This document shows, one piece after another, positions 48,650-59,470 of a stretch of 64,000 bases of DNA. Source of the stretch: Haematobia irritans (Eukaryota; Arthropoda; Insecta; Diptera; Muscidae); the NCBI RefSeq assembly GCF_050003625.1, contig NC_134398.1, forward strand, positions 66,410,891 to 66,474,890, in the 5' to 3' direction. A program made the translations under genes and the position numbers. Under the pieces are notes generated by a model that saw only the letters and a program-made list of their open reading frames with translations, was not told where the DNA came from and made no database searches. The first letter of the stretch is position 1, and each line of letters opens with the position of its first letter.

Positions 48650-49277
48650 AAATCGGGCGGTACATATATGGGAGCTATAGCTAAATCTGAACCGATTTCG
48701 ATGATTTTTTGCACATATAGTTAGTGCTATAGAAGATTACATTTCGCCAACTTTGAGTAAGATGGGTTGATAAATAAGGGTTTTATGACCTAATTTGACA
48801 AAATCGGGCGATACATATATATGGGACCTATATCTAAATCTGAACCGATTTCGATGAAATTTTCAGACTTAAAGGGTGATACAGAAGATTATTTTGTGCT
48901 AAATTTGACGACGATCGGTTAGTAAAAAAAGTGCAACGTGACCCCATTTGTCGAAATCGGGCAATACATATATATGGGAGCTATATCTAAATTTGATCCG
49001 ATTTCTTCCAAATTCAATAACGTACGTCCTTGTGCCCAAAAAAACTCCCTGTACCAAATTTCATCAAAATCGGTTAATAATTGCGACCGAAATCCTGTGA
49101 ACAACAAATACATGGACAGACGGACGGACGGACGCCAAGCGCTAGATCGACTCAGGAGGTTATTCTGAGTCGATCGGTATATATTTTATGGGGTCTAAAA
49201 TCAATATTTCTTGTAGGCACATTTTTTGGCAGATCAAACTTGTTATACCCTAACCACTATGTGGTTTAGGGTATAAT
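48650..49277 (-). mobile_element. captured Helentron 5' fragment in copy 2
   Basis: Reverse-orientation equivalent of 37914-38424, about 110 bp longer (one more unit, TTAGTGCTATAGAAGATTAC) and separated from the GC-rich end by TAGTACAAACATTGTATTAT. Confidence 0.78.
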
Positions 49278-49760
49278 GACTTTAAAACAATGTGTTGAAA
49301 TATTTTATTAATTTTGAAGATTTTTTCAGAAATATTAAATCCATTTTGACTTCATTAAAGGAAGCATTCTAGGAAGCATATGTTAATTTTTCATTTTTTA
49401 GATTTTTTCGTCAGTTGTTATCAAAATCCTTTAAAAACGAGTTATTTTTTTCCATATTAAGACTCGACTTCCAGTAGAAATTATGCTATGTTTCAAGCAA
49501 AAAGCGTCTTTAAAATAAAGTGTTGAAAAACATGTCTTATTTGTTAACGATTTTTTGCTTTGTAGGCAAGATGCAAAAAGGAAACAAATTTAAAAACAAT
49601 TTTATTAATTTTAAAGAATTTTTCTTAATTATTAAAGTCACGTTGACCTTACCTCAAAAATTTTATCTTTCATGTTATGATACACATTTTTAAGTAAAAT
49701 CACTTAATTATAAGGACATTACAACTTCATTCAAAAGTTTATTGCCTTTTGGACAAGAAA

Positions 49761-51247
49761 ACAAGTATATACAGCACTAAATTCGGCCGGGCCGAACCTT
49801 AAATACCCACCACCATGAACCAAATATTAGGGTTTCCTTTGAAATTTTAGGAAGGCTTGAGGACTTGAGGACACTTCCCGAAGATAAATTTAAAGATTTC
49901 ACCTATGAGGACTATATCAGATTCTGGATTTATAAGAACCATTTTTGTTTGAGTTTTAGTGGAATCATTAACATCTCTTGTAAGTGTGCAAGAAAATTAT
50001 AAAATAACGTCTTGATTTAAATATGTAGAAGTAAAATCTGGAAATTTTACATTGAGTTTCAAGCAATTCAAGTGAAGTCGGTCTATATGGAGGCATTACC
50101 AAATGGACCGAGCCTAAAATACCAGAATATTTACAATTTCAGGCAAATCAGATAAAAATTACGGTTTCTAGAAACCCAAGGAGTTAAATCGGGAGATCGT
50201 TATTATGGGGGCTATACTAAAACATGGACCGCTACTCCCTATTTTCGGCACACCTCTTTATGACCCGAAAATACCTCTAGATTTCCAATTTCAGGCAAAT
50301 ATGATAAAAACTTCGGATTCTAGAAGCCCAAGAAGTAAAATCGGGAAATCGGTCTATATGGGGGCTATACCAAAATATGGACCGATACTCACCATTTTCA
50401 GAACACCTCTTTATGATCCGAAAATACCCCTAGATTTCCAATTTCAGACAAATTGGATAAAAAATACGCTTTCTATAAGCCCAAGACCCCAAATCGGGAG
50501 GTCGTTTTATATGGGGACCATACCAAAACATGGACCGATACTCACAATTTTTGGCACACGTATTTGTGGTCCTACAATACCTCAAGATTTCCCATTTCAG
50601 GTAAATTGAATAAAAACTGCGGTTTCTATAAGCCCAAGAAGTAAAATCGGGAGATCGGTCTCTATGGGGGCTATACCAAAATATGGACCGATACTTACAA
50701 TTTTTGGCACACGTATTTGTGGTCCTACAATACCTCTAGATTTCTAATTTCAGGTAAATTGAATAAAAACTGCGGTTTCTAAAAGCCCAAGAAGTAAAAT
50801 CGGGAGATCGGTCTATATGGGGGCTATACCAAAACATGGACCGATACTCACCATTTTTGGCACACCTCTTTACGGTCATAAAATACCTCCAGATTTCAAA
50901 TTTCAGGCAAATTGGATAAAAAATACGATTTCTATAAGCCCAAGACCCCAAATCGGGAGGTCGGTTTATATGGGGACTATATCAAAACCTGGACCGATAT
51001 AACCCATCTTCGAACTTGACCTTCCTGCAGACAAAAGACGAAGTTGTGCAAAATTTCAGCACGATTGCTTCATTATTGAAGACTGTAGCGTGATTACAAC
51101 AGACAGACAGACAGACGGACAGACGGACATCGTTATATCGTCTTAGAATTTCTCCCTGATCAAGAATATATATACTTTATATAGTCGGAAATCGATATTT
51201 CGATGTGTTACAAACGGAATGACAAACTTATTATACCCCCGTATATA
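49761..51247 (-). mobile_element. Helentron/DINE-like element nested in hAT-like copy 2
   Basis: Minus strand: head TTATACCCCCG side at 51240, GTCY tract (51098-51128), six or so ~152-bp units with GGGAGATCGGTCTATATGGG, 3' hairpin TTCGGCCGGGCCGAA near 49781-49796 and CTGTATATACTTGTTTT at 49761. Inserted in a T tract; copy 1 shows the empty site near 35988-35997. Confidence 0.82.
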
Positions 51248-51360
51248 TAAAAAAATTTATTTTAGAGAAATGCGTCTTCCATTTTAAGCAAAATTTGCAT
51301 TCTTATTCTAAGGACATGGAATCTTTGACTTCACGACAATATTTTTTTCAGTGTAGAAAA

Positions 51361-51650
51361 CTAAAAAATTAAATATAAATAAGATCGTTTAATTGCATTT
51401 ATTTGACGTTCATTACAAACATCTTTGTAGTAATACGGGATGAAATTGATCGAAAGTACTGTTGTTACTTTTACAACACATACTAGATATATATTTTGAC
51501 ATTTGCCGTTTTTGAAAACAATTACTAAAAAACACGTTGTGTTTTCCCCAATGTACGTACGTACAAAAATACATATCGTACATTTTAAACGTTTACTCAC
51601 ACTACGCTAAGTACTAGCTAAATTTGAAATTACCTACACAGTGTAATTTC
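51361..51650 (-). other. unique core shared by both hAT-like copies
   Basis: Reverse of 35598-35880. A 79-codon frame (35643-35882 +; 51361-51600 -) is kept in both copies, reading SKRLKCTICIFVRTYIGENT with few changes. Conservation between two recent copies is expected anyway, so this is not evidence of a gene. Confidence 0.5.
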
Positions 51651-52810
51651 AAAGTTACACATGTCATTCAAGTAATATTTTATTCGGAGCGGAGCGGTTT
51701 TTCATTTGGAAACCGCTCCGCTCCCGCTCCGCTCCGGATTTTAGAAATGTCGCTCCCGCTCCGCTCCGCTCCCGCTCCGGCAAAAAAGGGCTTGCTCCGC
51801 TCCGCTCCACGCTCCGCTCCACGCTCCGCTCCGCTCCGGATCCCTGGGCAAAATCGCTAATGAAGCCATGAAGTCTGGATCGGGGGGAAGTCGAAAACCG
51901 GAAGCCGCTGAGACGACAAAGAGAGTTGGCGGTAGTTTCAAGCGAAACCCTAACCTCTCTCTCCGAGATGCCGCAAATAAGCTGGGTGTATCGTCTACAA
52001 CCGTGCATCGAGCCAAAAAACGAGCCGGACTATCGACTTACAAGAAGGTAGTGACTCCAAATCGCGATGATAAACAAAATACGACGGCCAAAGCGCGATC
52101 CCGGAGGCTGTACACGACGATGCTGACGAAGTTTGACTACGTCAAAGCCGACTACAAGCCGACTGTGGCTTGAAAAGGAGCATTTTCATAGCTTCCGGGA
52201 CTGTCAACCAAGAAATTTACGTGAAAGAGTGTTTGAATAAACGTGTGCTGCCTTTCCTGAAGAAACACGGTTGTTCCGTACTGTTTTGGCCGGATTTGGC
52301 ATCTTGCCATTACGGTAAAAAGGCCATAGAGTGGTACGCCGCCAACAACGTGCAGGTGGTTCCCAAGGACAAGAACCCTCCCAACACGCCAGAGCTCCGC
52401 CCAATTGAGAAATACTGGGCTATTGTCAAGCGGAACCTAAAGAAGACAAAAAAACTGCTAAGGACGAGCAGCAGTTCAAGGCAAACTGGCTTTATGCGGC
52501 GAAGAAGGTGGACAAGGTGGCTGTACAAAATCTGATGGCAGGTGTCAAGCGTGAGGCCCGGCAATTCGGATTTGGAGAAGCGAAAGCCTAACTGAATATT
52601 TTTCCTGAATTTTATACTAATTGAACTTGAAAACGAAATTTAATTTGATTTTTTAAATAAACAATTTCACGCGTTTTCCCTTGACCAAATTTTGACCGTA
52701 TCACCCTTTACAGGGTATAATAAGTTTGTGCATTTGTATGTAACGCCAAGAAGGACCCATCGTTTAGTATACCGATCGTCTTAGAATTGAATTCTGAGTC
52801 GATTTAGCGA

Positions 52811-52883
52811 TGTCCGTCTGTCTGTCTGTCTGTCTGTCTTTCCGTTTGTCCGTCTGTCCGTCTGTCCGTCTGTCTGTCTGTTG
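52811..52883 (+). repeat. GTCY microsatellite
   Basis: GTCCGTCTGTCTGTCTGTCT-type run in the head of the Helentron. Confidence 0.9.
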
Positions 52884-53651
52884 GTGTGTTTTTGTGTGCA
52901 AAGTACAGCTCGCAGTTTTAGTCCGATTGTCCTAAAGTTTGGTATAGGGTCCTGTTTCGGCTCAAAGACGATCCTTATTGATTTTGGAAAAAATCGGTTC
53001 AGATTTGGATATAGCTGCCATATATATTTTTCACCGATCTGGTCATAATTGGCGTGTATATCAACCGATCTTCCTCAAATTCCGTACATCCGAATATTTT
53101 ATGAAAATTTGCAAAATATCAGCCAAATCGGTTCAGATTTAGATATAGCTCCCAAATATAGCTTTCGCCCGATGTACACTCATTTGCCAATTTTTTGCTC
53201 CGATTTAGTTGAAATTTTGCACAGGGAGTAGAATTAGCATTGTAGCTATGTGTGCCAAATTTGGTTGAAATCGGTTCAGATTTAGATATAGCTCCCATAT
53301 ATAGCTTTCGCCCGATTTACACTCAAATGACCGCAGAGGCCAATTTTTTGCTCCGATTTAGTTGAAATTTTGCACAGGGAATTGAATTAGCATTGTAGCT
53401 ATGCGTGCCAAATTTGGTTGACATCGGTTCAGATTTAGATATAGCTCCCATATATATGTGTTTCTGATTTCGACAAAAATGGTCAAAATACCAACATTTT
53501 CCTTGCTAAATCCCCACTGCTTAGTCGAAAAGTTGTAAAAATGACTCTAATTTCCCTAAACTTCTAATACATATATATCGAGCGATAAATCATAAATTAA
53601 CTTTTGCGAAGTTTCCTTAAAATTGCTTCAGATTTAAATGTTTCCCATATT

Positions 53652-54390
53652 TATACCCTGCTCCACACTGTGGAACAGGGTATTATAAGTTAGTGCATAT
53701 GTTTGCAACACCCAGAAGGAGACGAGATAGACACATGGTGTCTTTGGCAAAAATGCTCAGGGTGGGCTCCTGAGTCGATATAGCCATGTACGTCTGTCCG
53801 TGAACACATTTTTGTAATCAAAGTCTAGGTCGCAGTTTTAGTCCAATCGACTTCAAATTTGGCACAAGTATGTTTTTTGGCTCAGAACAGATCCCTATTG
53901 ATTTTGGAAGAAATCGGTTCAGATTTAGATATAGCTCCCATATATATGTTTTTCTGATTTCGGCAAAAATGGTCAAAATACCAACATTTTCCGTGTAAAA
54001 TCGCCACTGCTTAGTCGAAAAGTTGTAAAAATGACTCCAATTTTCCTAAACTTCTAATACATATATATCGAGCGATAAATCATAAATAAACTTTTGCGAA
54101 GTTTCATTAAAATTGCTTCAGATTTAAACGTTTCCCATATTTTTTTACTAACATTGTGTTCCACCCTAGTGCATTAGCCGACTTAAATTTTTAGTCTATA
54201 GATTTTGTAGAAGTCTATCAAATTCTGTCCAGATCGAGTGATATTTAAATGTATGTATTTGGGACAAACCTTTATATATAGCCCCCAACACATTTGACAG
54301 ATGTGATATGGTATCGAAAATTTAGATCTACAAAGTGGTGCAGGGTATAATATAGTCGGCCCCGCCCGACTTTAGACTTTCCTTACTTGT
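53652..54390 (+). mobile_element. short Helentron/DINE-like element (739 bp)
   Basis: Head TATACCCTGCTCCACACTGT with complement GGAACAGGGTATTATA, CACCCAGAAGGAGACGAGAT, a reduced GTCY tract, one unit, 3' region and the end GGTATAATATAGTCGGCCCC, CGCCCGACTTTAGACTTT, CCTTACTTGT. It begins at the T tract where the previous Helentron stops. Confidence 0.8.
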
Positions 54391-56990
54391 TATACCCTCC
54401 ATCATAGGATGGGGGTATATTAACTTTGTCATTCCGTTTGTAACACATCGAAATATTGCTCTGAGATCCCATAAAGTATATATATTCTGGGTCGTGGTGA
54501 AATTCTGAGTCGATCTAAGCATGTCCGTCCGTCCGTCCGTCCGTCCGTCTGTTGAAATCACGCTAACTTTCGAACGAAACAAGCTATCGACTTGAAACTT
54601 GGCACAAGTAGTTGTTATCGATGTAGGTCGGATGGTGTTGAAAATGGGCCATATCGGTCCACTTTTACGTATAGCCCCCATATAAAGGGACCCTCAGATT
54701 TGGCTTGTGGAGCCTCTAAAAGAAGCATATTTCATCCGATCCGGCTGAAATTTGGTATATGATGTTGGTATATGATCTCTAACAACCATGCAAAAATTGG
54801 TCCACATCGGTCCATAATTATATATAGCCCCCATATAAACCGATCCCCAGATTTGGCTTGTGGAGCCTCTAACAGAAGCATATTTCATCCGATCCGGCTG
54901 AAATTTGGTATATGGTGTTGGTATATGGTCTCTAACAACCATGCAAAAATTGGTCCACATCGGTCCAAAATTATATATAGCCCCCATATAAACCGATCCC
55001 CAGATTTGGCTTGCGGAGCCTAAAAGAGAAGTAAATTTCATCCGATCTGGCTGAAATTTGGTACATGGTGTTGGTATAGGGTCTCTAACAACCATGCAAA
55101 AATTGGTTCACATCGGTCCATAATTATATATAGCCCCCATATAAACCGATCCCCAGATTTGGCTTGCGGAGCCTCAAAGAGAAGAAAATTTCATCCGATC
55201 CGGCTGAAATTTGGTACATGATGTTGGTATATGGTCTCTAACAACCATGCAAAAATTGGTCCATATCGGTCCTTAATTATATATAGCCCCCATATAAACC
55301 GATCACCAGATTTGGCTGGTGGAGCCTCTAAGAGAAGCATATTTCATCCGATCCGGCTGAAATTTGATACATGGTGTTGGTATATGGTCTCCAACAATCA
55401 TGCAAAAATTGGTCCACATCGGTCCATAATTATATATAGCCCCCATATAAACCGATCTCCAGATTTGGCTTGCGAAGCCTCAAAGAGAAGCAAATTTCAT
55501 CCGATCCGGCTGAAATTTGGTACATGATGTTGGTATATGGTCTCTAACAACCATGCAAAAATTGGTCCACATCGGTCCATAATTATATATAGACCCCATA
55601 TAAACCGATCTCCAGATTTGGCTTGCGAAGCCTCATAGAGGAGCAAATTGCATCCGATCCGGCTGAAATTTGGTACATGGTATTGGTATATGGTCTCTAA
55701 CAACCGTGCAAAAATTGATCCACATCGGTCCATAATTATATATAGCGCCCATATAAACCGATCCCCAGATTTTGGTTGCGGTGCCTCAAAGAGAAGCAAA
55801 TTTCATCCGATCCGCCTGAAATTTGGTACATGATATTGGTATACGGTCTCTAACAACCATGCAAAAATTGGTCCACATCGGTTCATAATTATATATAGCC
55901 CCATATAAACCGATCCCCAGATTTGGCTTGCGAAGTGTCCAAGAGAGGCAAATTTCATCCAATCCGGTTGTAATTTGGAACATGGTGTTAGTATATGACC
56001 TTTAACAACCGTGCCAGAATTGGTCCATATCGGTCCATAATTATATATAGCCCCCATATAAAACATTCTCCGGAGCCTCTTGGAGGAGCAAAATTCATCC
56101 GATCCGGTTCAAATTAGGAACGTGGTGTTAGTATATGGTTGCTAACAACCATACCAAAATTGGTCCAATCACACAAAAATTGGTCCATATCGGTTCATAA
56201 TCATGGTTGCCATTAGAACCAAAAATAATCTACCAACATTTTATTTCTATAGAAATTTTATTTCTATAGAAAATTTTGTCAAAATTTTATTTCTATAGAA
56301 AATTTTGTCAAAATTTTATTTATATAGAAAATTTTGTCAAAATTTTATTTCTAGAGAAAATTTTGTTAACATTTTATTCGGTTCATAATAAAATTTTCAT
56401 CATAGTCAAAATTTTATTTCTATAAAAAATTTTTTCAAAATTTTATTTCTATTGAAAATTTTGTTCAAATTTTATTCGGTTCATAATCATGGTTGCCACT
56501 CGAGCCAAAAATAATCTACCAAGATTTTATTTCTATAGAAAATTTTGTCAAAAGTTTATTTCTATAGAAAATTTTGTTAAAATTTTATTTCTGTAGAAAT
56601 TTTTGTCAAAATTTTCTTTCTATAGAAAATTTTGTCAAAATTTTTATTTCTACAGAAAATTGAGTGAAAATTTTATTTCTATAGAAAATTTTGTTAAAAT
56701 TTTATTTCTGTAGAAAATTTTGTCAAAATTTTATGTCTACTTTATCAAACTGAATTGTATACGTATTGGATCGATCTTTTTTGATTTAATATATACCACG
56801 TATGGACTTACATACAATTTAGAAGATGGTGTTAGGAGGTTTTAAGATACCTTGCCATCGGCAAGCGTTACCGCAACTTAAGTAATTCGATTGTGGATGG
56901 TAGTGTTTAGATGAAGTTTCTACGCAATCCATGATGGAGGGTACATAAGCTTCGGCTTGGCCGAACTTACGGCCGTATATACTTGTTTTT
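54391..56990 (+). mobile_element. uninterrupted Helentron/DINE-like element, 2.6 kb
   Basis: The best reference copy here: head TATACCCTCCATCATAGGAT; TTTGTCATTCCGTTTGTAAC; TA tract near 54479; GTCC tract (54523-54549); nine or ten 153-bp units (ACCATGCAAAAATTGGTCCA at 54785, 54939, 55090, 55244, 55399, 55551 and on); 29-bp minisatellite (56225-56750); CTTGCCATCGGCAAG; terminal TTCGGCTTGGCCGAA hairpin; TATATACTTGTTTTTTTTT. The 3' hairpin and T-tract insertion fit Helentrons. No Rep/helicase, so non-autonomous. Confidence 0.87.
56225..56750 (+). repeat. 29-bp minisatellite (AATTTTATTTCTATAGAAAA)
   Basis: About 17 units, interrupted twice by ATTCGGTTCATAAT and once by a repeat of the leader CATGGTTGCCACTCGAGCC. 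Confidence 0.9.
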
Positions 56991-57250
56991 TTTTTAATGT
57001 CTATTCTCTTGGTTCCGAATGTCTATTCTCTTTTCTCCGAATACGCAATTTAATATTCAAATTAAATTATATTTAGACTTAAGCATATCGAATTTTTGGC
57101 GAAGACTTATTAACATGCCAAGCGCATAGCCAAAACAACTGAACACACAATAGTTTTCCGAATATGCAAGCAGTTTCACAGAAACCCTCAACCCTCCCGG
57201 TTTCCATCCCTATTTCTTTCTCCATACTTTCTCCCTCTCTCTGTAGCTCT
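56991..57250. other. gene-free stretch
   Basis: A short doubled phrase TGTCTATTCTCTT near 56998 and 57021; otherwise nothing recognised. Confidence 0.4.
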
Positions 57251-57495
57251 CTGAATAAAATATCACAACATATATATGTTTACTCGAAATTTGTAAATTT
57301 ATATATGTTTACATTCACACATGTTAATTTTATGAAACATTCTTGTCCCAAACATAATTTATTCTACCATAATGACATATTATGTGTCCCAAACATTTAA
57401 TGCTAGTTTAGGAACATTACATTTTTGCGCTTAAAATTGTGCCCGAAACACATTTTTATCGGAACATATGAAGTACATATTTTTCGAACAGTGTG
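57251..57495. mobile_element. partial MITE, AAACATATATG family
   Basis: CAACATATATATGTTTACTC, TCCCAAACATAAT and CGGAACATATGAAGTACATA resemble 57956-58335 and 61642-62134. Ends are unclear. Confidence 0.4.
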
Positions 57496-57559
57496 CTATC
57501 TGTAAAATAAATTTCAAATAAATCGGAGTGAAACTGTGGTCTCGGAGTGAAAATGTAAT

Positions 57560-57840
57560 TTCCGGTGGTCATGTAAGTGTAAATCGGACAATAGATATAT
57601 ATGGGAGCTATCTAAATCTGAACCGATTCCCACCAAAATTTTGCACACTTGACAGTACTACATTCAACAAATTTGGATCTGAATTTTACCAAATTTTGTA
57701 TACCACTAAAAAGACTCCTCGTGCAAAATTTCAAATGCAGTACCAACGGATTTTGTCAGCATTGTACAGTCAAGTGTGCAAAATTTGGTGGAAAACGGTT
57801 AAAAAATTGCTCCTTGCTCCAAAAACTTCCATCATTAAGT
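57560..57840 (-). mobile_element. Helentron unit fragment
   Basis: ATATATATGGGAGCTATCTAAATCTGAACCGATT and CAAAATTTTGCACA are reversed unit sequence, about two diverged units, with neither head nor tail. Confidence 0.55.
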
Positions 57841-57853
57841 TTTTCAGTGTTTG

Positions 57854-58335
<482 letters not shown>

Positions 58336-58500
58336 AGGTTTGGGATTTATTTAGTATTAAGTTTGGATAGTTTTTTCAGTGCGTAATAATTTTAAAATAA
58401 TTTTTAAATAATTTAAAGTCGCTAGTTATGTTTTGAAATCTATTTAGTAGATTATTAGATTTTAATTTCACATTTGGTTTTTTATTCGCAAGTCTCCCTA

Positions 58501-58765
58501 CACAGAAACAAGTTTAACCTAAATATTTCAAATTTGAATTTTCAATTAAAAATATTCAATTAAAAATTTAATTAAACTAAAAAAAATTATTAAAACAAAA
58601 ATCAGCTACAAAAATTGATAGTATCAAATAATTTTTTTAGTTGGATCAATTAATTTTTTAATTGGCTTTGATGATTGATAGTATAATTTCTGTAATAAAA
58701 GACATTTCAATTAAAAGTTAATTGGTTCAATTAATTTCGCGATTAAATAAAAAAAAAATTGTGTG
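58501..58765. mobile_element. 265-bp TA-flanked MITE
   Basis: CACAGAAACAAG at the left, TTTTTTTTTTGTGTG-like end at the right (AAAAAATTGTGTG), TA on both sides. The interior is dominated by AATTAA/TTAATT words with dyads such as TTAGTTGGATCAATTAA. Confidence 0.45.
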
Positions 58766-59275
58766 TATGAGTAAAGAATCGTAATCGTAACATTTAACAA
58801 CTACGCAAACAATTTCTTTAATTTGACATTTTATTTCATTTTTTCTCATTTTTTTATTATTTGATATCTGGTATGATATTTCATTTTACATAGAGGAATA
58901 TCTCATTATGAGATTAAAAATAATTTTTTTTGTTTCAAAAAATCAAAGAAAACCGAGGTGAAAATATGAGAGATCAAAAACCAAAGTAGGTTAAGTTAGA
59001 AATATTCACTTGAGCGTACTGCAAAATAGAAATTTTAAAATGTAGATATAATCGAATACGAGGCTAATCTTCAATCACAATGTAGACTAATTTTTAAATT
59101 AGATATAATTTTTTTTAATCTACGTTTTGTGTGTGTATATCTTTGTGTACATGTGTGTGTCTATATGTTTGGATAAAATCGTTATATGACCGCCCAAATC
59201 AAATTATCTCTTTTTCTTTTTTGGTCAATGAATTAACGACAAAACTCATATGATTTTATGGATGGGATTAAAAAA
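58766..59275. other. gene-free stretch, possibly host DNA
   Basis: AT-rich, no repeat family recognised. Confidence 0.4.
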
Positions 59276-59470
59276 ATGTCTGTTGTTAATTTGGTTAACA
59301 AAAGCGACGATGTCATTAAGACTTCCACTCATCACCATCATCATCATCATCAACAAGAAGCCATTAATGACAACGCAATCAAACTGCCATCGGTCCCCAG
59401 CATCAAACCAAACCAGCTGCCAACCGCCATTACCATTTCCACTACCACCTACTGCTTTGGCTTAGTTTGA
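59276..59470 (+). CDS. possible host coding exon or small ORF with a histidine run (hypothetical)
   Basis: A 64-codon open frame from an ATG in good insect context (AAAAAAATG). It reads MSVVNLVNKSDDVIKTST, seven histidines, QQEAINDN, then a proline/threonine-rich end (PSVPSIKPNQLPTAIT...). Codon choice after the His run (GCCATTAATGACAACGC, CTGCCATCGGTCCCCAGC) is GC-richer and more gene-like than any other frame outside the transposases, and low-complexity His/Gln runs are common in fly regulatory proteins. I do not recognise the protein. An upstream in-frame ATG at 59258 adds MDGIKK. The stop at 59468-59470 may be artificial if a splice donor was missed; no strong donor is visible. It may be a terminal exon, a small ORF or chance. 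Confidence 0.3.
   Translation: MSVVNLVNKSDDVIKTSTHHHHHHHQQEAINDNAIKLPSVPSIKPNQLPTAITISTTTYCFGLV

Larger units (their letters stand above)
48471..51846 (-). mobile_element. hAT-like non-autonomous element with GGAGCG-rich ends, copy 2
   Basis: CAGGGATCCGGAGCGG at the left and its exact complement at the right; perfect 8-bp duplication GGCAAAAT at 48463-48470 and 51847-51854, in the transposase gene. Orientation is opposite to copy 1: the 48471-48590 array corresponds to the right end of copy 1, and 51683-51840 to its left end. Without the nested Helentron it is about 1.9 kb. It lacks the extra CACTGAAAAAA segments of copy 1. Confidence 0.87.
48383..52591 (+). pseudogene. DD37E transposase, split and internally deleted
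   Basis: The start ATG at 48383 (MPSKQEEQRIKILLAHR) leads into the first helix-turn-helix, and the gene is cut at AKLAKS (48470) by the hAT-like element. It resumes at 51855. About 60 bp of the helix-turn-helix region are also missing compared with the first copy. RKPEAAETTKRVGG and LSLRDAANKLGVSSTTVHRA follow. The segment with the first catalytic Asp is lost (KFDY joins VKADYK), as is the LPG...IFKH linker. The frame changes at about 52170. The last part keeps FWPDLASCHYGKKA (second Asp) and LRPIEKYWAIVK (Glu) at the full 37-residue spacing, then a frameshift near 52460 and the end GEAKA. Inactive, but it preserves the catalytic spacing lost in the 20-kb copy. Confidence 0.85.
48230..52708 (+). 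mobile_element. DD37E transposon, second copy, carrying a hAT-like insertion
   Basis: Ends AAGGGTGATACGGTCAAAAT and its complement, perfect TA at 48228-48229 and 52709-52710. Without the 3376-bp insertion and its 8-bp duplication it is 1095 bp, shorter than the 1251-bp copy at 20371 because of internal losses. Confidence 0.9.
48205..53651 (+). mobile_element. Helentron/DINE-like element interrupted in its 5' hairpin
   Basis: The head TATACCCTTCACTACTACTG/TGGTA is separated from its complement CAGGGTATAATAAG (52711) by the DD37E transposon. After 52711: GTGCATTTGTATGTAACGCC, a long GTCY tract (52811-52883), leader and four units (CGATTTAGTTGAAATTTTGC). It stops at ATATTTATA where the next Helentron begins; the 3' end is missing. 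Confidence 0.8.

Noticed and set aside
35643..51600. 79-residue ORF conserved in both hAT-like copies as a possible gene
   Set aside because: Two recently moved copies will be alike regardless of coding, and the frame has no domain and an AT-driven composition.
38113..56066. Long repetitive ORFs such as MGAIYNYGPIWTNFCMVVRD.. on both strands
   Set aside because: They are translations of 153-bp Helentron units, whose length happens to be a multiple of three. The frame stays open on both strands and in different elements, so it is not a protein family.
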